DNA from: Sphingomonas sp. PP-CE-1A-559
Lineage (GTDB): Bacteria; Pseudomonadota; Alphaproteobacteria; Sphingomonadales; Sphingomonadaceae
NCBI RefSeq assembly: GCF_004340965.1
Contig: NZ_SLYA01000001.1
Span: 496,001 to 560,000 of the forward strand
Direction: 5' to 3'
DNA length: 64,000 bases
The notes below the pieces were generated by a model, which did no database searches, was not told the DNA's origin, and worked only from the letters and a program-made list of their open reading frames with translations. This document shows positions 1 to 7,672 of the stretch, piece by piece. The position numbers and the translations under genes are program-made. Numbering within the stretch: the first letter of the stretch is position 1; every line of letters starts with the position of its first letter.

Positions 1-2
1 CG

Positions 3-209
3 ATCGTGATGTACCTGTCGTACATCGACCAGATCATGCTGAACCTTTCGGGTCAGAAGGGATCGGTGGTCCAGCCGTTCGCGACGATGGTGAATTGCGC
101 GCTGTGGGTGGGATATGGGTTTTTGAAGGACAAGCGGGATTGGCCGATCGTCGTGGCTAATTTCCCGGGGGTGGTGTTTGGGGCGGTGGCGTTGGTTACT
201 GCGCTTTAG
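3..209 (+). CDS. SemiSWEET/PQ-loop family sugar transporter, 3' part
   Basis: The reading frame is already open at the window edge and ends at a TAG, so the N-terminus lies outside. The visible 68 residues form two hydrophobic segments with a short basic loop between them (KDKRDW). They contain the pattern 'QPFATMVNCALWVGYG' followed by 'VVANFPGVVFGA', which resembles the second and third helices of bacterial SemiSWEET proteins, small three-helix sugar carriers that work as dimers in the inner membrane. The identification rests on this pattern only, because the first helix is missing. It is convergent with cmk, and the two are separated by intergenic repeats. Confidence 0.6.
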   Translation: MVMYLSYIDQIMLNLSGQKGSVVQPFATMVNCALWVGYGFLKDKRDWPIVVANFPGVVFGAVALVTAL

Positions 210-244
210 GTCCACTGATCCCCCTTGGAGGAGAGTGCCGCCAA

Positions 245-355
245 TCCCCCCTCCCTGGAAGGGAGGGGCAGGGGGTGGGTCGGCTTCCGCATAGACGATT
301 TGGGGTGGCGCAAGCTGGCCGACCCACCCCCAACCCCTCCCTTCCAGGGAGGGGA
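245..355. repeat. Palindromic intergenic repeat, family C variant (C')
   Basis: An about 110-bp element whose ends are inverted copies of each other: the left end reads CCCCTCCCTGGAAGGGAGGG and the right end CCCTCCCTTCCAGGGAGGGG, each itself a small hairpin. Inside them GGGGGTGGGTCGG at 271-283 pairs with its complement near 319-331. It resembles the element at 5321-5420 in architecture (hairpin, GGGGGAGGG, spacer, CCCC..., hairpin) but the hairpin sequence differs. With the family A element at 394-497 it fills the 313-bp space between the SemiSWEET-like gene and cmk, where no gene is visible. Confidence 0.8.
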
Positions 356-393
356 GCGAGAAGAAGATGCGCTTCCGTTACCCAACAGAGCAA

Positions 394-497
394 CCACCCC
401 GGCGAAGGCCGGGGCCCAATTGGGGGACGGTACTAACTGAGGACGGTGCTTCGTTACCGCGGACGTTCCAATTGGACCTCGGCCTTCGCCGGGGTGG
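394..497. repeat. 104-bp inverted-repeat element, family A copy 1
   Basis: Left arm CCACCCCGGCGAAGGCCGGG continues into CCCAATTGG; the right arm is the near-complement ending CTTCGCCGGGGTGG. Both arms also fold on themselves (GGCGAAGGCC type). This copy is the most diverged at the right inner arm (CCAATTGGACCTCGGCC). The same element recurs at 16987, 37835, 56162 and 61081 with nearly constant length, so it is a dispersed family and not a local hairpin. Confidence 0.9.
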
Positions 498-522
498 TCG
501 CCGCTGCCAAGAGGGGAGTGGC

Positions 523-1161
523 CTAAACCGAAGCCGCCTTCTTCGCCCGCTGCGCCTCCACCAGCGCAACAGCCCGCTGCACCGAAGCCTCGATCGACAA
601 AAAGCTCGTATCCAGCAAAGCAGCATCCGCCGCCATCACCAGCGGCGCAGTAGAACGCCCGCTATCCCGAGCATCCCGAGCCCGAATATCCGCCAGCACC
701 CGATCCTTGCTCGCAGTCCCGCCCCGAGCCTGCAACTCAGCATGCCGCCGCTGCGCCCGGATATTCGGCGTAGCCTTCACGAACAGCTTCGCATCCGCAT
801 CCGGCGCGATCACCGTCCCGATATCGCGCCCGTCGAGGATCGCGCCACCCTCCTGCGCCGCGAACCGCTTCTGCCGGTGCAGCAGTGCCGCGCGCACCAG
901 CGGATGCGCCGACACCACCGACGCCAGCGCGCCGATATCGTCATCACGCAACGCCGGATCGCTCAGCAGCGCATCGCTGAAATCGCACGCGGCAACCGCG
1001 TCGGCCTCGGTCTCCGGATCGAGCCCCATCCGCGCCACGCTCAGCGCCACGGCCCGGTACAGCAGCCCGGTATCGAGATATGGCAGCTTGTAATGCTTGG
1101 CCAAGGCACGCGCGATGGTGCCCTTGCCCGATGCCGCCGGACCGTCGACTGCGATGATCAT
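523..1161 (-). CDS. cmk: Cytidylate kinase
   Basis: Phosphorylates CMP and dCMP with ATP in pyrimidine nucleotide recycling in the cytosol. The ATG chosen gives a 212-residue protein, usual for the family, starting MIIAVDGPAASGKGT, so the P-loop lies at residues 7-15. The motif LDTGLLYRA (CMP-binding region, around residues 32-40) and GRDIGTVIAPDADAKLFV follow, as expected. Longer in-frame extensions upstream only read into aroA. The start lies one base from the aroA stop, so the two genes are surely co-transcribed in the order aroA-cmk. rpsA, often next in other proteobacteria, is not present; repeats and a convergent gene follow instead. Confidence 0.96.
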   Translation of the reverse strand: MIIAVDGPAASGKGTIARALAKHYKLPYLDTGLLYRAVALSVARMGLDPETEADAVAACDFSDALLSDPALRDDDIGALASVVSAHPLVRAALLHRQKRFAAQEGGAILDGRDIGTVIAPDADAKLFVKATPNIRAQRRHAELQARGGTASKDRVLADIRARDARDSGRSTAPLVMAADAALLDTSFLSIEASVQRAVALVEAQRAKKAASV

Positions 1162-1162
1162 C

Positions 1163-2497
1163 TTAATTCCCCCGGCCGGTAAGCGCATCGAGCGACCGGA
1201 AGAACACGGGATAGCTCGTCGCCACCGGCGATACATCATCGATCGTGACGGGCTCGCGGCTCCCAAGTCCAGCCACGACCATGCTCATTGCGATGCGGTG
1301 GTCGAGTTTCGAGGCGATCCGAGCGCCACCGCGAATCGCCGCGCCGCCCGACCCGGTGATCGCCATGCCGTCCTCATACTCCTCGCAAGCCACGCCGCAT
1401 GCTTCGAGCGCGATCCGCATCGTCGTGATCCGGTCCGATTCCTTGACGCGCAACTCGTGTGCGCCGCGAGCCACGGTCGTGCCGGTCGCGAAAGCCGCGG
1501 CGACGAACAGCACGGGATATTCATCGATCATGCTCGGCGCGAGATCGGCCGGCACCTCGATCGCGGTCAGCGGGGCATGCCGGACGCGCAGGTCGGCGAC
1601 CGGCTCGCCACCGACGATGCGCGGGTCGAGCTCGGTAATATCCGCGCCCATCATCCGCAAAGCCGTGACGATCCCGATCCGCGTCGGGTTCAGCCCGACA
1701 TTGCGCACGACGATATCCGACCCCGGCACGATCGACGCCGCGACGAGCCAGAACGCCGACGACGAAGGATCGCCCGGCACGACGATATCCTGCGGCTTCA
1801 GGTCCGCTTCGCCCGTGATCGATATGATGCGACCCTGGTTCGTCTCCTCGACGGTCAGCTTCGCGCCGAACCCGGTGAGCATCCGCTCGCTATGATCGCG
1901 CGTCGCGACCGGCTCGATGACCCGCGTGATCCCCGGCGTGTTGAGCCCCGCGAGCAGGATCGCCGACTTCACCTGCGCCGACGCGACCGGCAGCGTGTAT
2001 TCGATCGGCACCGCCGGGCACATGCCGCGCACCATGAGCGGCAAGCGGCCACCGGGCGAGGACGTGATGTCCGCCCCCATCTGCGACAGCGGCTCGATCA
2101 CGCGCCCCATCGGTCGCCCCGACAGCGACGCGTCGCCGGTAAAGGTGCAGGTGATCGGATGGCTCGAGACCAGCCCCATAAGCAACCGCGTTGACGTGCC
2201 CGAATTGCCCATCTCCAGCGCGGTCTCGGGCTGGAGCAATCCGCCCACGCCGACGCCGTCTACGGTCCAGATGCCGTCCTCCCCACGCTCGATCGTCGCG
2301 CCCATCGCGCGCATCGCCGCCGCCGTGGCGAGCACGTCCTCGCCCTCCAGCAGACCCTCGATCCGGCTGGTGCCAACCGCAAGGCTTGCGAACATCAAGG
2401 CGCGGTGGCTGATCGACTTGTCGCCGGGGACCGCGATCGAACCGGTCAAAGGACCGCGCGCGACGACGTCCATCGAAGTGGGGAAGGGGTGTGCCAT
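1163..2497 (-). CDS. aroA: 3-phosphoshikimate 1-carboxyvinyltransferase (EPSP synthase)
   Basis: Condenses shikimate 3-phosphate with phosphoenolpyruvate in the chorismate pathway. The 444-residue protein starting MAHPFPTSMDVV has the expected length. PGDKSISHRALMF (residues 24-36) is the N-terminal substrate motif and GNSGTSTRLLMG the phosphoenolpyruvate-side motif. The segment ATRDHSERMLTGFGA matches the class II signature R-D-x-[ST]-E as known from the glyphosate-tolerant branch, although the residue that is alanine in the well-known tolerant enzyme is glycine here (NSG). RIAMSM and EYP regions are intact. It is divergent from the TIGR02300 gene, and the 99-bp space between them must hold both promoters. 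Confidence 0.96.
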   Translation of the reverse strand: MAHPFPTSMDVVARGPLTGSIAVPGDKSISHRALMFASLAVGTSRIEGLLEGEDVLATAAAMRAMGATIERGEDGIWTVDGVGVGGLLQPETALEMGNSGTSTRLLMGLVSSHPITCTFTGDASLSGRPMGRVIEPLSQMGADITSSPGGRLPLMVRGMCPAVPIEYTLPVASAQVKSAILLAGLNTPGITRVIEPVATRDHSERMLTGFGAKLTVEETNQGRIISITGEADLKPQDIVVPGDPSSSAFWLVAASIVPGSDIVVRNVGLNPTRIGIVTALRMMGADITELDPRIVGGEPVADLRVRHAPLTAIEVPADLAPSMIDEYPVLFVAAAFATGTTVARGAHELRVKESDRITTMRIALEACGVACEEYEDGMAITGSGGAAIRGGARIASKLDHRIAMSMVVAGLGSREPVTIDDVSPVATSYPVFFRSLDALTGRGN

Positions 2498-2596
2498 GGG
2501 GCCGGGCTTTTGACAGTGGCCTTGCGCTATGGCAAGGCGCGCCCACTTTGCGAGGGTATCCCCCCGCAATCCATTCATCCGAAAGGTTCTATCGGC

Positions 2597-2923
2597 ATGA
2601 TCAAGCCGGAATGGGGCACGAAGCGTTCGTGCCCGAAATGCGCGACGCGTTTCTACGACCTCGAAAAAGCCGACCCCGTGACCTGCATCGAATGCGGGTA
2701 TGCGTGGGAGCCCGAGCCCATCCTGAAGTCGAAGCAGCCGCTGCCGTTCGAGGTCGCCAAGCCCGACACCAAGAAGCCCGACGCGGATCTCGAGGGTGAC
2801 GAGGAAGAGGACATCGCCTCGATCACCGGCGAGGACGAAGAGCCTTCGGCGGACGACGAAGTCGATCTCGGCGGCGACGACGACCTCGGCGTCGAGACGC
2901 CGCAGGACGAGCACGAGCGTTAA
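2597..2923 (+). CDS. TIGR02300 family small zinc-ribbon protein
   Basis: A 108-residue protein of unknown function that in alphaproteobacteria typically lies divergent from aroA, as here. Residues 1-40 carry two CxxC pairs (CPKC and CIEC, with a 15-residue spacer), a likely zinc ribbon. The last third is extremely acidic (DLEGDEEEDI...DDEVDLGGDDDLG) and probably disordered. GAAAGG upstream of the ATG is a fair ribosome-binding site. The family assignment rests on the opening MIKPEWGTKRSCPKC and on synteny; no reaction is known. Confidence 0.9.
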   Translation: MIKPEWGTKRSCPKCATRFYDLEKADPVTCIECGYAWEPEPILKSKQPLPFEVAKPDTKKPDADLEGDEEEDIASITGEDEEPSADDEVDLGGDDDLGVETPQDEHER

Positions 2924-3005
2924 GTGCAATAAATTTGGCAGGCGGCATATACGCCGCTTGCCAACCCGGGCGGGTCCGGTTAGTGACCCGCCTCCCAACG
3001 GGAAT

Positions 3006-3081
3006 GGGGCCGTAGCTCAGCTGGGAGAGCGTTCGCATGGCATGCGAAAGGTCAGGGGTTCGATCCCCCTCGGCTCCACCA
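3006..3081 (+). tRNA. tRNA-Ala (anticodon GGC)
   Basis: A complete 76-nt cloverleaf with encoded CCA. The acceptor stem GGGGCCG pairs with CGGCTCC (one G-T pair), the D arm reads GCTCAGCTGGGAGAGC, and the anticodon stem TTCGC/GCGAA closes the loop ATGGCAT, placing GGC at 3039-3041. The T arm is AGGGGTTCGATCCCCCT. It decodes GCC and GCU alanine codons. It lies between the TIGR02300 gene and the convergent LysR gene; no integrase or duplicated tRNA end is visible nearby. Confidence 0.97.
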
Positions 3082-3125
3082 TTTCCGTTGATGACCGGTC
3101 CGCCGGGACAGCTTTTCACATAGCG

Positions 3126-4019
3126 TCAGACGAGATCGTCGGCACCGGCTCCCGCCGCGTGCAGATCCCTGAACGTCTCCTCGATCGCTGCGACCATGAC
3201 GCTTCCCTCGATCCGCGAGGCGGAATCGTTCGCTACCAGCACGCCTACGCGCCGCGTCGGATCGAAGCCCGTCAACCGAATCATCGCAATGCCCTCGCTG
3301 GCAAAGCTCAGCGGCATGACCGTCATCCCGAGCCCCGCACGGACATAGGTCAGCGCGCGGTCGTCGCTGACGGTGCGGGCGGCCATGAACGGGCGCACGC
3401 CGCGCGCGGTGAAGAAGCGGCTCGTCTCGGCCAGTGCTTCGCAGTGGCGGCGGACGATCATCGTTTCCTCCGCCACGTCGGCGACCGCGAGCGTGGCGCG
3501 TCCGGCCAGTCGGTGGTCGCCCGCCACCGCGACCGCGAATCCTTCCTCGAACAGCACGCGGCCGCGCGGATCGTCGCCGATCGCGCCGAGCATCACGTCG
3601 ATCCGCCCGCGATCGAGCAGCGCGACGAGTTCGCTGCTCCGTCCCTCGACGACTTCGAGGCGTTCTGTGGAGGACGCGCGTCGCGCCTGGCCTAGGGCGG
3701 CGGCGATCCAGGACGGTGGTAGCGTCGTTGCGATCCCGAGGCGGACGAGCTTGGTCGGAGCCGTGTCCTGTAAATCCCGTTCGGCAGCCGCGAACTCGGC
3801 TTCGATCCGGCGTGCATGCACCGCGAACCGCGTGCCGGAGGGGGTAAGTTCGATCCGCCGGTTGGTCCGCAGGAACAGCGTCTGTCCGAGCGACGCCTCG
3901 AGCTTGGCGATCCCGACCGACAACGTCGGCTGCGAGATCCGGCACTGCGCGGCGGCGCGCGTGAAATTGCCCTGATCGACGACCGCCAGGAAATAGCGCA
4001 ACACATAGCGTTCGATCAT
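3126..4019 (-). CDS. LysR-family transcriptional regulator (putative liu operon regulator)
   Basis: A 297-residue LysR-type regulator: an N-terminal winged helix-turn-helix at about residues 1-60 ([37 protein letters not shown]), then a LysR substrate-binding domain. It is divergent from the isovaleryl-CoA dehydrogenase gene across a 123-bp space that contains a perfect dyad of the T-N11-A class (4047-4061), so control of the liu operon is likely. Many liu clusters use MerR or TetR regulators instead, which makes this arrangement worth noting. The effector is unknown; an acyl-CoA or branched-chain acid would fit the context. Confidence 0.9.
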   Translation of the reverse strand: MIERYVLRYFLAVVDQGNFTRAAAQCRISQPTLSVGIAKLEASLGQTLFLRTNRRIELTPSGTRFAVHARRIEAEFAAAERDLQDTAPTKLVRLGIATTLPPSWIAAALGQARRASSTERLEVVEGRSSELVALLDRGRIDVMLGAIGDDPRGRVLFEEGFAVAVAGDHRLAGRATLAVADVAEETMIVRRHCEALAETSRFFTARGVRPFMAARTVSDDRALTYVRAGLGMTVMPLSFASEGIAMIRLTGFDPTRRVGVLVANDSASRIEGSVMVAAIEETFRDLHAAGAGADDLV

Positions 4020-4046
4020 GCGCGTCTGACCATAGCGGGGCGAGCC

Positions 4047-4061
4047 ATAGACGGCGTCTAT
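4047..4061. promoter_or_regulatory. Putative LysR operator (T-N11-A dyad)
   Basis: ATAGACGGCGTCTAT is a perfect 6-bp inverted repeat around a 3-bp centre, with T at 4048 and A at 4060 exactly 11 bases apart, the classic LysR-family binding pattern. It lies 28 bp from the LysR start and 82 bp from the acyl-CoA dehydrogenase start, where a divergent autoregulatory and activating site is expected. Binding is inferred. Confidence 0.6.
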
Positions 4062-4142
4062 CGCATGTGTTCGGTCGTATCAATTTCTCTTGGCGACCAC
4101 GACCGAGTATCAAGGCCACAACACAAGGTCTGGAGAGGCTGC

Positions 4143-5309
4143 ATGATACCCGATTTCGATTTCGCGCTCGGCGAATCCGCGGACATGATCCGCGAGAGCA
4201 CGCACCGCTTTGCCACCGACAAGATCGCGCCGCTGGCCGCGAAGATCGACGCCGACGACTGGTTCCCGCGCGAACTGTGGCCGGCAATGGGCGAACTCGG
4301 GCTGCACGGCATCACCGTCGAGGAAGAGTTTGGCGGCCTCGGCCTCGGCTATCTCGAACACGTCGTCGCAGTCGAGGAAGTCTCGCGCGCGTCCGCGTCC
4401 ATCGGGCTCAGCTACGGCGCGCACTCGAACCTGTGCGTCAACCAGATCCGCCGCTGGGGCAATCCCGAGCAGAAGGCCAAGTACCTGCCCAAGCTCGTGT
4501 CCGGCGAGCATGTCGGCAGCCTCGCCATGTCCGAAGCCGGCGCCGGCTCCGACGTCGTCTCGATGAAGCTGAAAGCGGTGAAGACCGACACCGGCTACGT
4601 CCTCAACGGCACCAAGTTCTGGATCACCAACGCGGCCTATGCCGACACGCTGGTCGTCTATGCGAAGACCGGCGAGGGCTCTCGCGGGATCACCGCATTC
4701 CTGATCGAGAAGGACATGCCCGGCTTCGCGATCGGCCAGAAGATCGACAAGATGGGTATGCGTGGGTCACCCACGGCGGAACTCGTCTTCACCGATTGCG
4801 AGGTCCCGTTCGAGAACGTCATGGGCCCCGAGAATGGCGGCGTCGGCGTGTTGATGTCGGGCCTCGATTATGAGCGCGCAGTGCTGGCCGGGATCCAGCT
4901 CGGCATCATGCAGGCGTGCCTCGACGTCGTGATCCCCTATGTGCGCGAGCGGAAGCAGTTCGGGACGGCGATCGGCCAGTTCCAGTTGATCCAGGCGAAG
5001 GTCGCCGACATGTACGTCGCGCTCAGTTCGGCGCGCGCGTACGTCTATGCGGTGGCGAAATCGTGCGATGCGGGCAAGACCACGCGGTTCGATGCGGCGG
5101 GCGCGATCCTGCTGGCGAGCGAGAGTGCGGTAAAGGTGTCGCTCGAATCGATCCAGGCGCTCGGTGGGGCCGGGTATACCAAGGACTGGCCCGTCGAGCG
5201 GTTCATGCGGGATGCGAAGTTGCTCGACATCGGCGCGGGCACGAACGAGATTCGTCGGATGCTGATCGGGCGTGAGTTGATAGGTGCCGCCCCGAAGGTG
5301 GCACAGTGA
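4143..5309 (+). CDS. liuA: Isovaleryl-CoA dehydrogenase
   Basis: FAD-dependent acyl-CoA dehydrogenase, first dedicated step of leucine breakdown: isovaleryl-CoA to 3-methylcrotonyl-CoA. At 388 residues it has family length. The N-terminal helical domain is followed by the flavin motifs [16 protein letters not shown] and FWITNA. The catalytic base lies in [11 protein letters not shown] (Glu244), the position typical of isovaleryl-CoA dehydrogenases and unlike the C-terminal glutamate of short- and medium-chain enzymes. The C-terminal [34 protein letters not shown] region is intact in separate pieces. GGAGAGG precedes the ATG. First gene of the liu-type operon; the next gene begins 115 bp on, beyond a repeat. 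Confidence 0.93.
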   Translation: MIPDFDFALGESADMIRESTHRFATDKIAPLAAKIDADDWFPRELWPAMGELGLHGITVEEEFGGLGLGYLEHVVAVEEVSRASASIGLSYGAHSNLCVNQIRRWGNPEQKAKYLPKLVSGEHVGSLAMSEAGAGSDVVSMKLKAVKTDTGYVLNGTKFWITNAAYADTLVVYAKTGEGSRGITAFLIEKDMPGFAIGQKIDKMGMRGSPTAELVFTDCEVPFENVMGPENGGVGVLMSGLDYERAVLAGIQLGIMQACLDVVIPYVRERKQFGTAIGQFQLIQAKVADMYVALSSARAYVYAVAKSCDAGKTTRFDAAGAILLASESAVKVSLESIQALGGAGYTKDWPVERFMRDAKLLDIGAGTNEIRRMLIGRELIGAAPKVAQ

Positions 5310-5320
5310 GGCGCCTACTG

Positions 5321-5420
5321 CTCCCCTCCCGCTTGCGGGAGGGGTCGGGGGAGGGCCTGCCACAAGCGTCCTTCCTGGCCGCATTCCCTCCCCTAACCCC
5401 TCCCGCAAGCGGGAGGGGAA
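5321..5420. repeat. Palindromic intergenic repeat, family C
   Basis: A 100-bp element between liuA and liuB. The left end CCCCTCCCGCTTGCGGGAGG and right end CCTCCCGCAAGCGGGAGGGG are inverted copies, and each folds into its own hairpin; GGTCGGGGGAGGG inside pairs with CCCTCCCCTAACC. The last bases GGGAGGGGAA lie 4 nt before the GTG of liuB and look like its ribosome-binding site, so the repeat has become part of the gene's translation signal. Confidence 0.85.
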
Positions 5421-5424
5421 TCAA

Positions 5425-7026
5425 GTGACCGCGCCCGTCCTTACCTCCGCACTATCCCCCGACAGCGAAACCTTTCGCGCCAACGCGACCCACAACCGCG
5501 CACTCGCCGAAACCCTCCGCGAAGACGTCGCCCGCACAGCGCTCGGCGGCAACGCCAAGTCCCGCGAGCGCCACACGTCGCGCGGCAAGCTCCTCCCGCG
5601 CGACCGCGTCGAACGCCTGCTCGACCCCGGCTCGCCCTTCCTCGAAATCGGCCAGCTCGTCGCCAACGGCCTCTACGAAGACGAGGTCCCCGGCGCCGGC
5701 CTGATCATCGGCATCGGCCGCGTCTCCGGTCGCCAGTGCATGATCGTCTGCAACGACGCGACGGTGAAGGGCGGCACCTACTACCCGCTCACCGTCAAGA
5801 AACACCTCCGCGCGCAGGAGATCGCGCAGGAAAACCGGCTTCCCTGCATCTACCTCGTCGACAGCGGTGGCGCGAACCTGCCGCACCAGGCGGAGGTCTT
5901 CCCGGACCGCGATCACTTCGGCCGCATCTTCTTCAACCAGGCGCAGATGTCCGCGCTCGGCATCCCGCAGATCGCTTGCGTCATGGGCAGCTGCACCGCC
6001 GGCGGCGCGTACGTTCCCGCGATGTCCGACGAGACGATCATCGTCCGCGGGCAGGGGACGATCTTCCTCGCCGGCCCACCGCTGGTGAAGGCCGCGACCG
6101 GGGAGGTCATCTCGGCGGAGGAACTGGGCGGTGCCGACACGCATGGCCGCCGCTCGGGCGTAGTCGATCACGTTGCCGAGAACGACGAGCACGCGCTGAC
6201 GATCGTCCGCGATATCGTCTCGACGCTGCAACCACAGGCGCAGACCGCGGTGAACCTCCAGCAGCCCAGGCCGCCCAAGTTCGCCCCCGAAGAACTGTAC
6301 GGCATCGTCCCGAGCGACGTCCGCGCGCCCTACGACGTCCACGAAGTGATCGCGCGGCTGGTCGACGGCAGCGAGTTCCACGAGTTCAAGGCGCTCTACG
6401 GCACCTCGCTCGTCTGCGGGTTCGCGCACATCTGGGGCATCCCCGTCGCGATCCTAGCCAACAACGGGGTACTGTTCAGCGAAAGCGCACAGAAGGGCGC
6501 GCATTTCATCGAACTCGCTTGCCAGCGCAGGATCCCGCTGCTGTTCCTCCAGAACATTTCCGGCTTCATGGTCGGCGGCAAGTACGAGGCGGAAGGCATT
6601 GCGAAACATGGCGCAAAGCTCGTCACGGCCGTCGCCACCGCGACCGTCCCGAAGATCACGGTATTGATCGGCGGCAGCTTCGGCGCTGGCAATTACGGGA
6701 TGTGCGGCCGCGCCTATTCGCCGCGCTTCCTGTTCACCTGGCCCAACAGCCGGATCAGCGTGATGGGCGGCGAGCAGGCAGCGTCGGTCCTCGCCACCGT
6801 CCACCGCGACGCGGACAGCTGGACCCCCGAACAGGCCGAAGCCTTCAAGGCACCGGTCCGCCAGAAATACGAGGACGAAGGCAACCCCTGGTACGCGACC
6901 GCGCGTCTCTGGGACGACGGCATCATCGATCCCGCCCAAACGCGCGACGTGCTCGGCCTGGCCTTCGCCGCGACGCTCAACGCTCCCATCCCCGAACGCC
7001 CCGCGTTCGGCGTGTTCAGGATGTAA
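5425..7026 (+). CDS. liuB: Methylcrotonyl-CoA carboxylase, carboxyltransferase (beta) subunit
   Basis: Transfers the carboxyl group from biotin to 3-methylcrotonyl-CoA, giving 3-methylglutaconyl-CoA. The 533-residue length from the GTG start matches the family. The crotonase-fold carboxyltransferase halves are clear: [35 protein letters not shown] and [17 protein letters not shown] in the N-terminal half, [16 protein letters not shown] and [17 protein letters not shown] in the C-terminal half. GTG is preferred because the open frame upstream only translates the repeat and the end of liuA, and GGGAGGGG lies directly upstream. It works with the biotin-bearing alpha subunit encoded at 7673. Confidence 0.93.
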   Translation: MTAPVLTSALSPDSETFRANATHNRALAETLREDVARTALGGNAKSRERHTSRGKLLPRDRVERLLDPGSPFLEIGQLVANGLYEDEVPGAGLIIGIGRVSGRQCMIVCNDATVKGGTYYPLTVKKHLRAQEIAQENRLPCIYLVDSGGANLPHQAEVFPDRDHFGRIFFNQAQMSALGIPQIACVMGSCTAGGAYVPAMSDETIIVRGQGTIFLAGPPLVKAATGEVISAEELGGADTHGRRSGVVDHVAENDEHALTIVRDIVSTLQPQAQTAVNLQQPRPPKFAPEELYGIVPSDVRAPYDVHEVIARLVDGSEFHEFKALYGTSLVCGFAHIWGIPVAILANNGVLFSESAQKGAHFIELACQRRIPLLFLQNISGFMVGGKYEAEGIAKHGAKLVTAVATATVPKITVLIGGSFGAGNYGMCGRAYSPRFLFTWPNSRISVMGGEQAASVLATVHRDADSWTPEQAEAFKAPVRQKYEDEGNPWYATARLWDDGIIDPAQTRDVLGLAFAATLNAPIPERPAFGVFRM

Positions 7027-7030
7027 CCCG

Positions 7031-7513
7031 ATGATCCTGCTGTCACTTCTCCTCGCCGCTGGTCAGATCACCCCGGTCCAGCCGATCGTCAGAGGCACCG
7101 GCCTGCCGCCCGCGGCCATGACCGAAGAGGCCGGCGTCATGGTCCCGATCGATGCGCTATTTGCCGCGCTCGCCGCGCGCGACGGGCAGGCTATCCTCGC
7201 CCAGGTCCGATCCGACGGCGGCGCCACCGCGGTCGAGGAAAAGCCCGACGGCACGCGCTTGGTCCGCCGCACCAGCTGGCCCGAGTTCGCCGCATCGATC
7301 AAGCCCGGCCCGGAGCGCTATGCCGAGCGCCTCACCGATCCCGCGGTCGACATCGACGGCGACATCGCGATGGTCTGGTCGCCCTACGTCTTCACGATCG
7401 ACGGCAAGGTCGCCCACTGCGGCACCGATCATTTCGACATGGTCCGCGAAGCCGGCCGCTGGAAGATCGCCAACCTCACTTGGTCGAAGCGCACCACCGG
7501 TTGCGCGAACTGA
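7031..7513 (+). CDS. Exported NTF2-like (SnoaL/DUF4440-type) protein
   Basis: A 160-residue protein with a short hydrophobic N-terminus (MILLSLLLAAGQ), probably a signal peptide. The rest looks like an NTF2-like fold: an initial helix (VPIDALFAALAARDGQAIL), central strands, and the typical ending IDGKVAHCGTDHFDMVREAGRWKIANLTWS. This fold is used by small enzymes and ligand-binding proteins, so no reaction can be given. It begins 4 bp after liuB and is part of the operon. An exported protein inside a cytosolic catabolic operon is unexpected; similar genes are housekeeping hypotheticals elsewhere. Confidence 0.75.
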   Translation: MILLSLLLAAGQITPVQPIVRGTGLPPAAMTEEAGVMVPIDALFAALAARDGQAILAQVRSDGGATAVEEKPDGTRLVRRTSWPEFAASIKPGPERYAERLTDPAVDIDGDIAMVWSPYVFTIDGKVAHCGTDHFDMVREAGRWKIANLTWSKRTTGCAN

Positions 7514-7672
7514 CATGGCCTGTCCTACACCGCCCGCATCGGCTTATGCCGGGATCACCATGACGAAACAGTCGATCCTCTCCGCCGATCTTCCTGCCAT
7601 TGCGGGGCTTTCGAGCCCGATGTGCACATCGCTGGAGCGTCTGCACTTTGTGCACTTCCGCGGAGCGAATCG

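Noticed and set aside
3006..3081. tRNA-Ala as integration site of a mobile island
   Set aside because: No integrase, no direct repeat of the tRNA end, and normal chromosomal genes on both sides.
5284..5424. In-frame extension of liuB upstream of its GTG
   Set aside because: It only translates the end of liuA and the palindromic repeat ([15 protein letters not shown] peptide), has no homology value and no ribosome-binding site.
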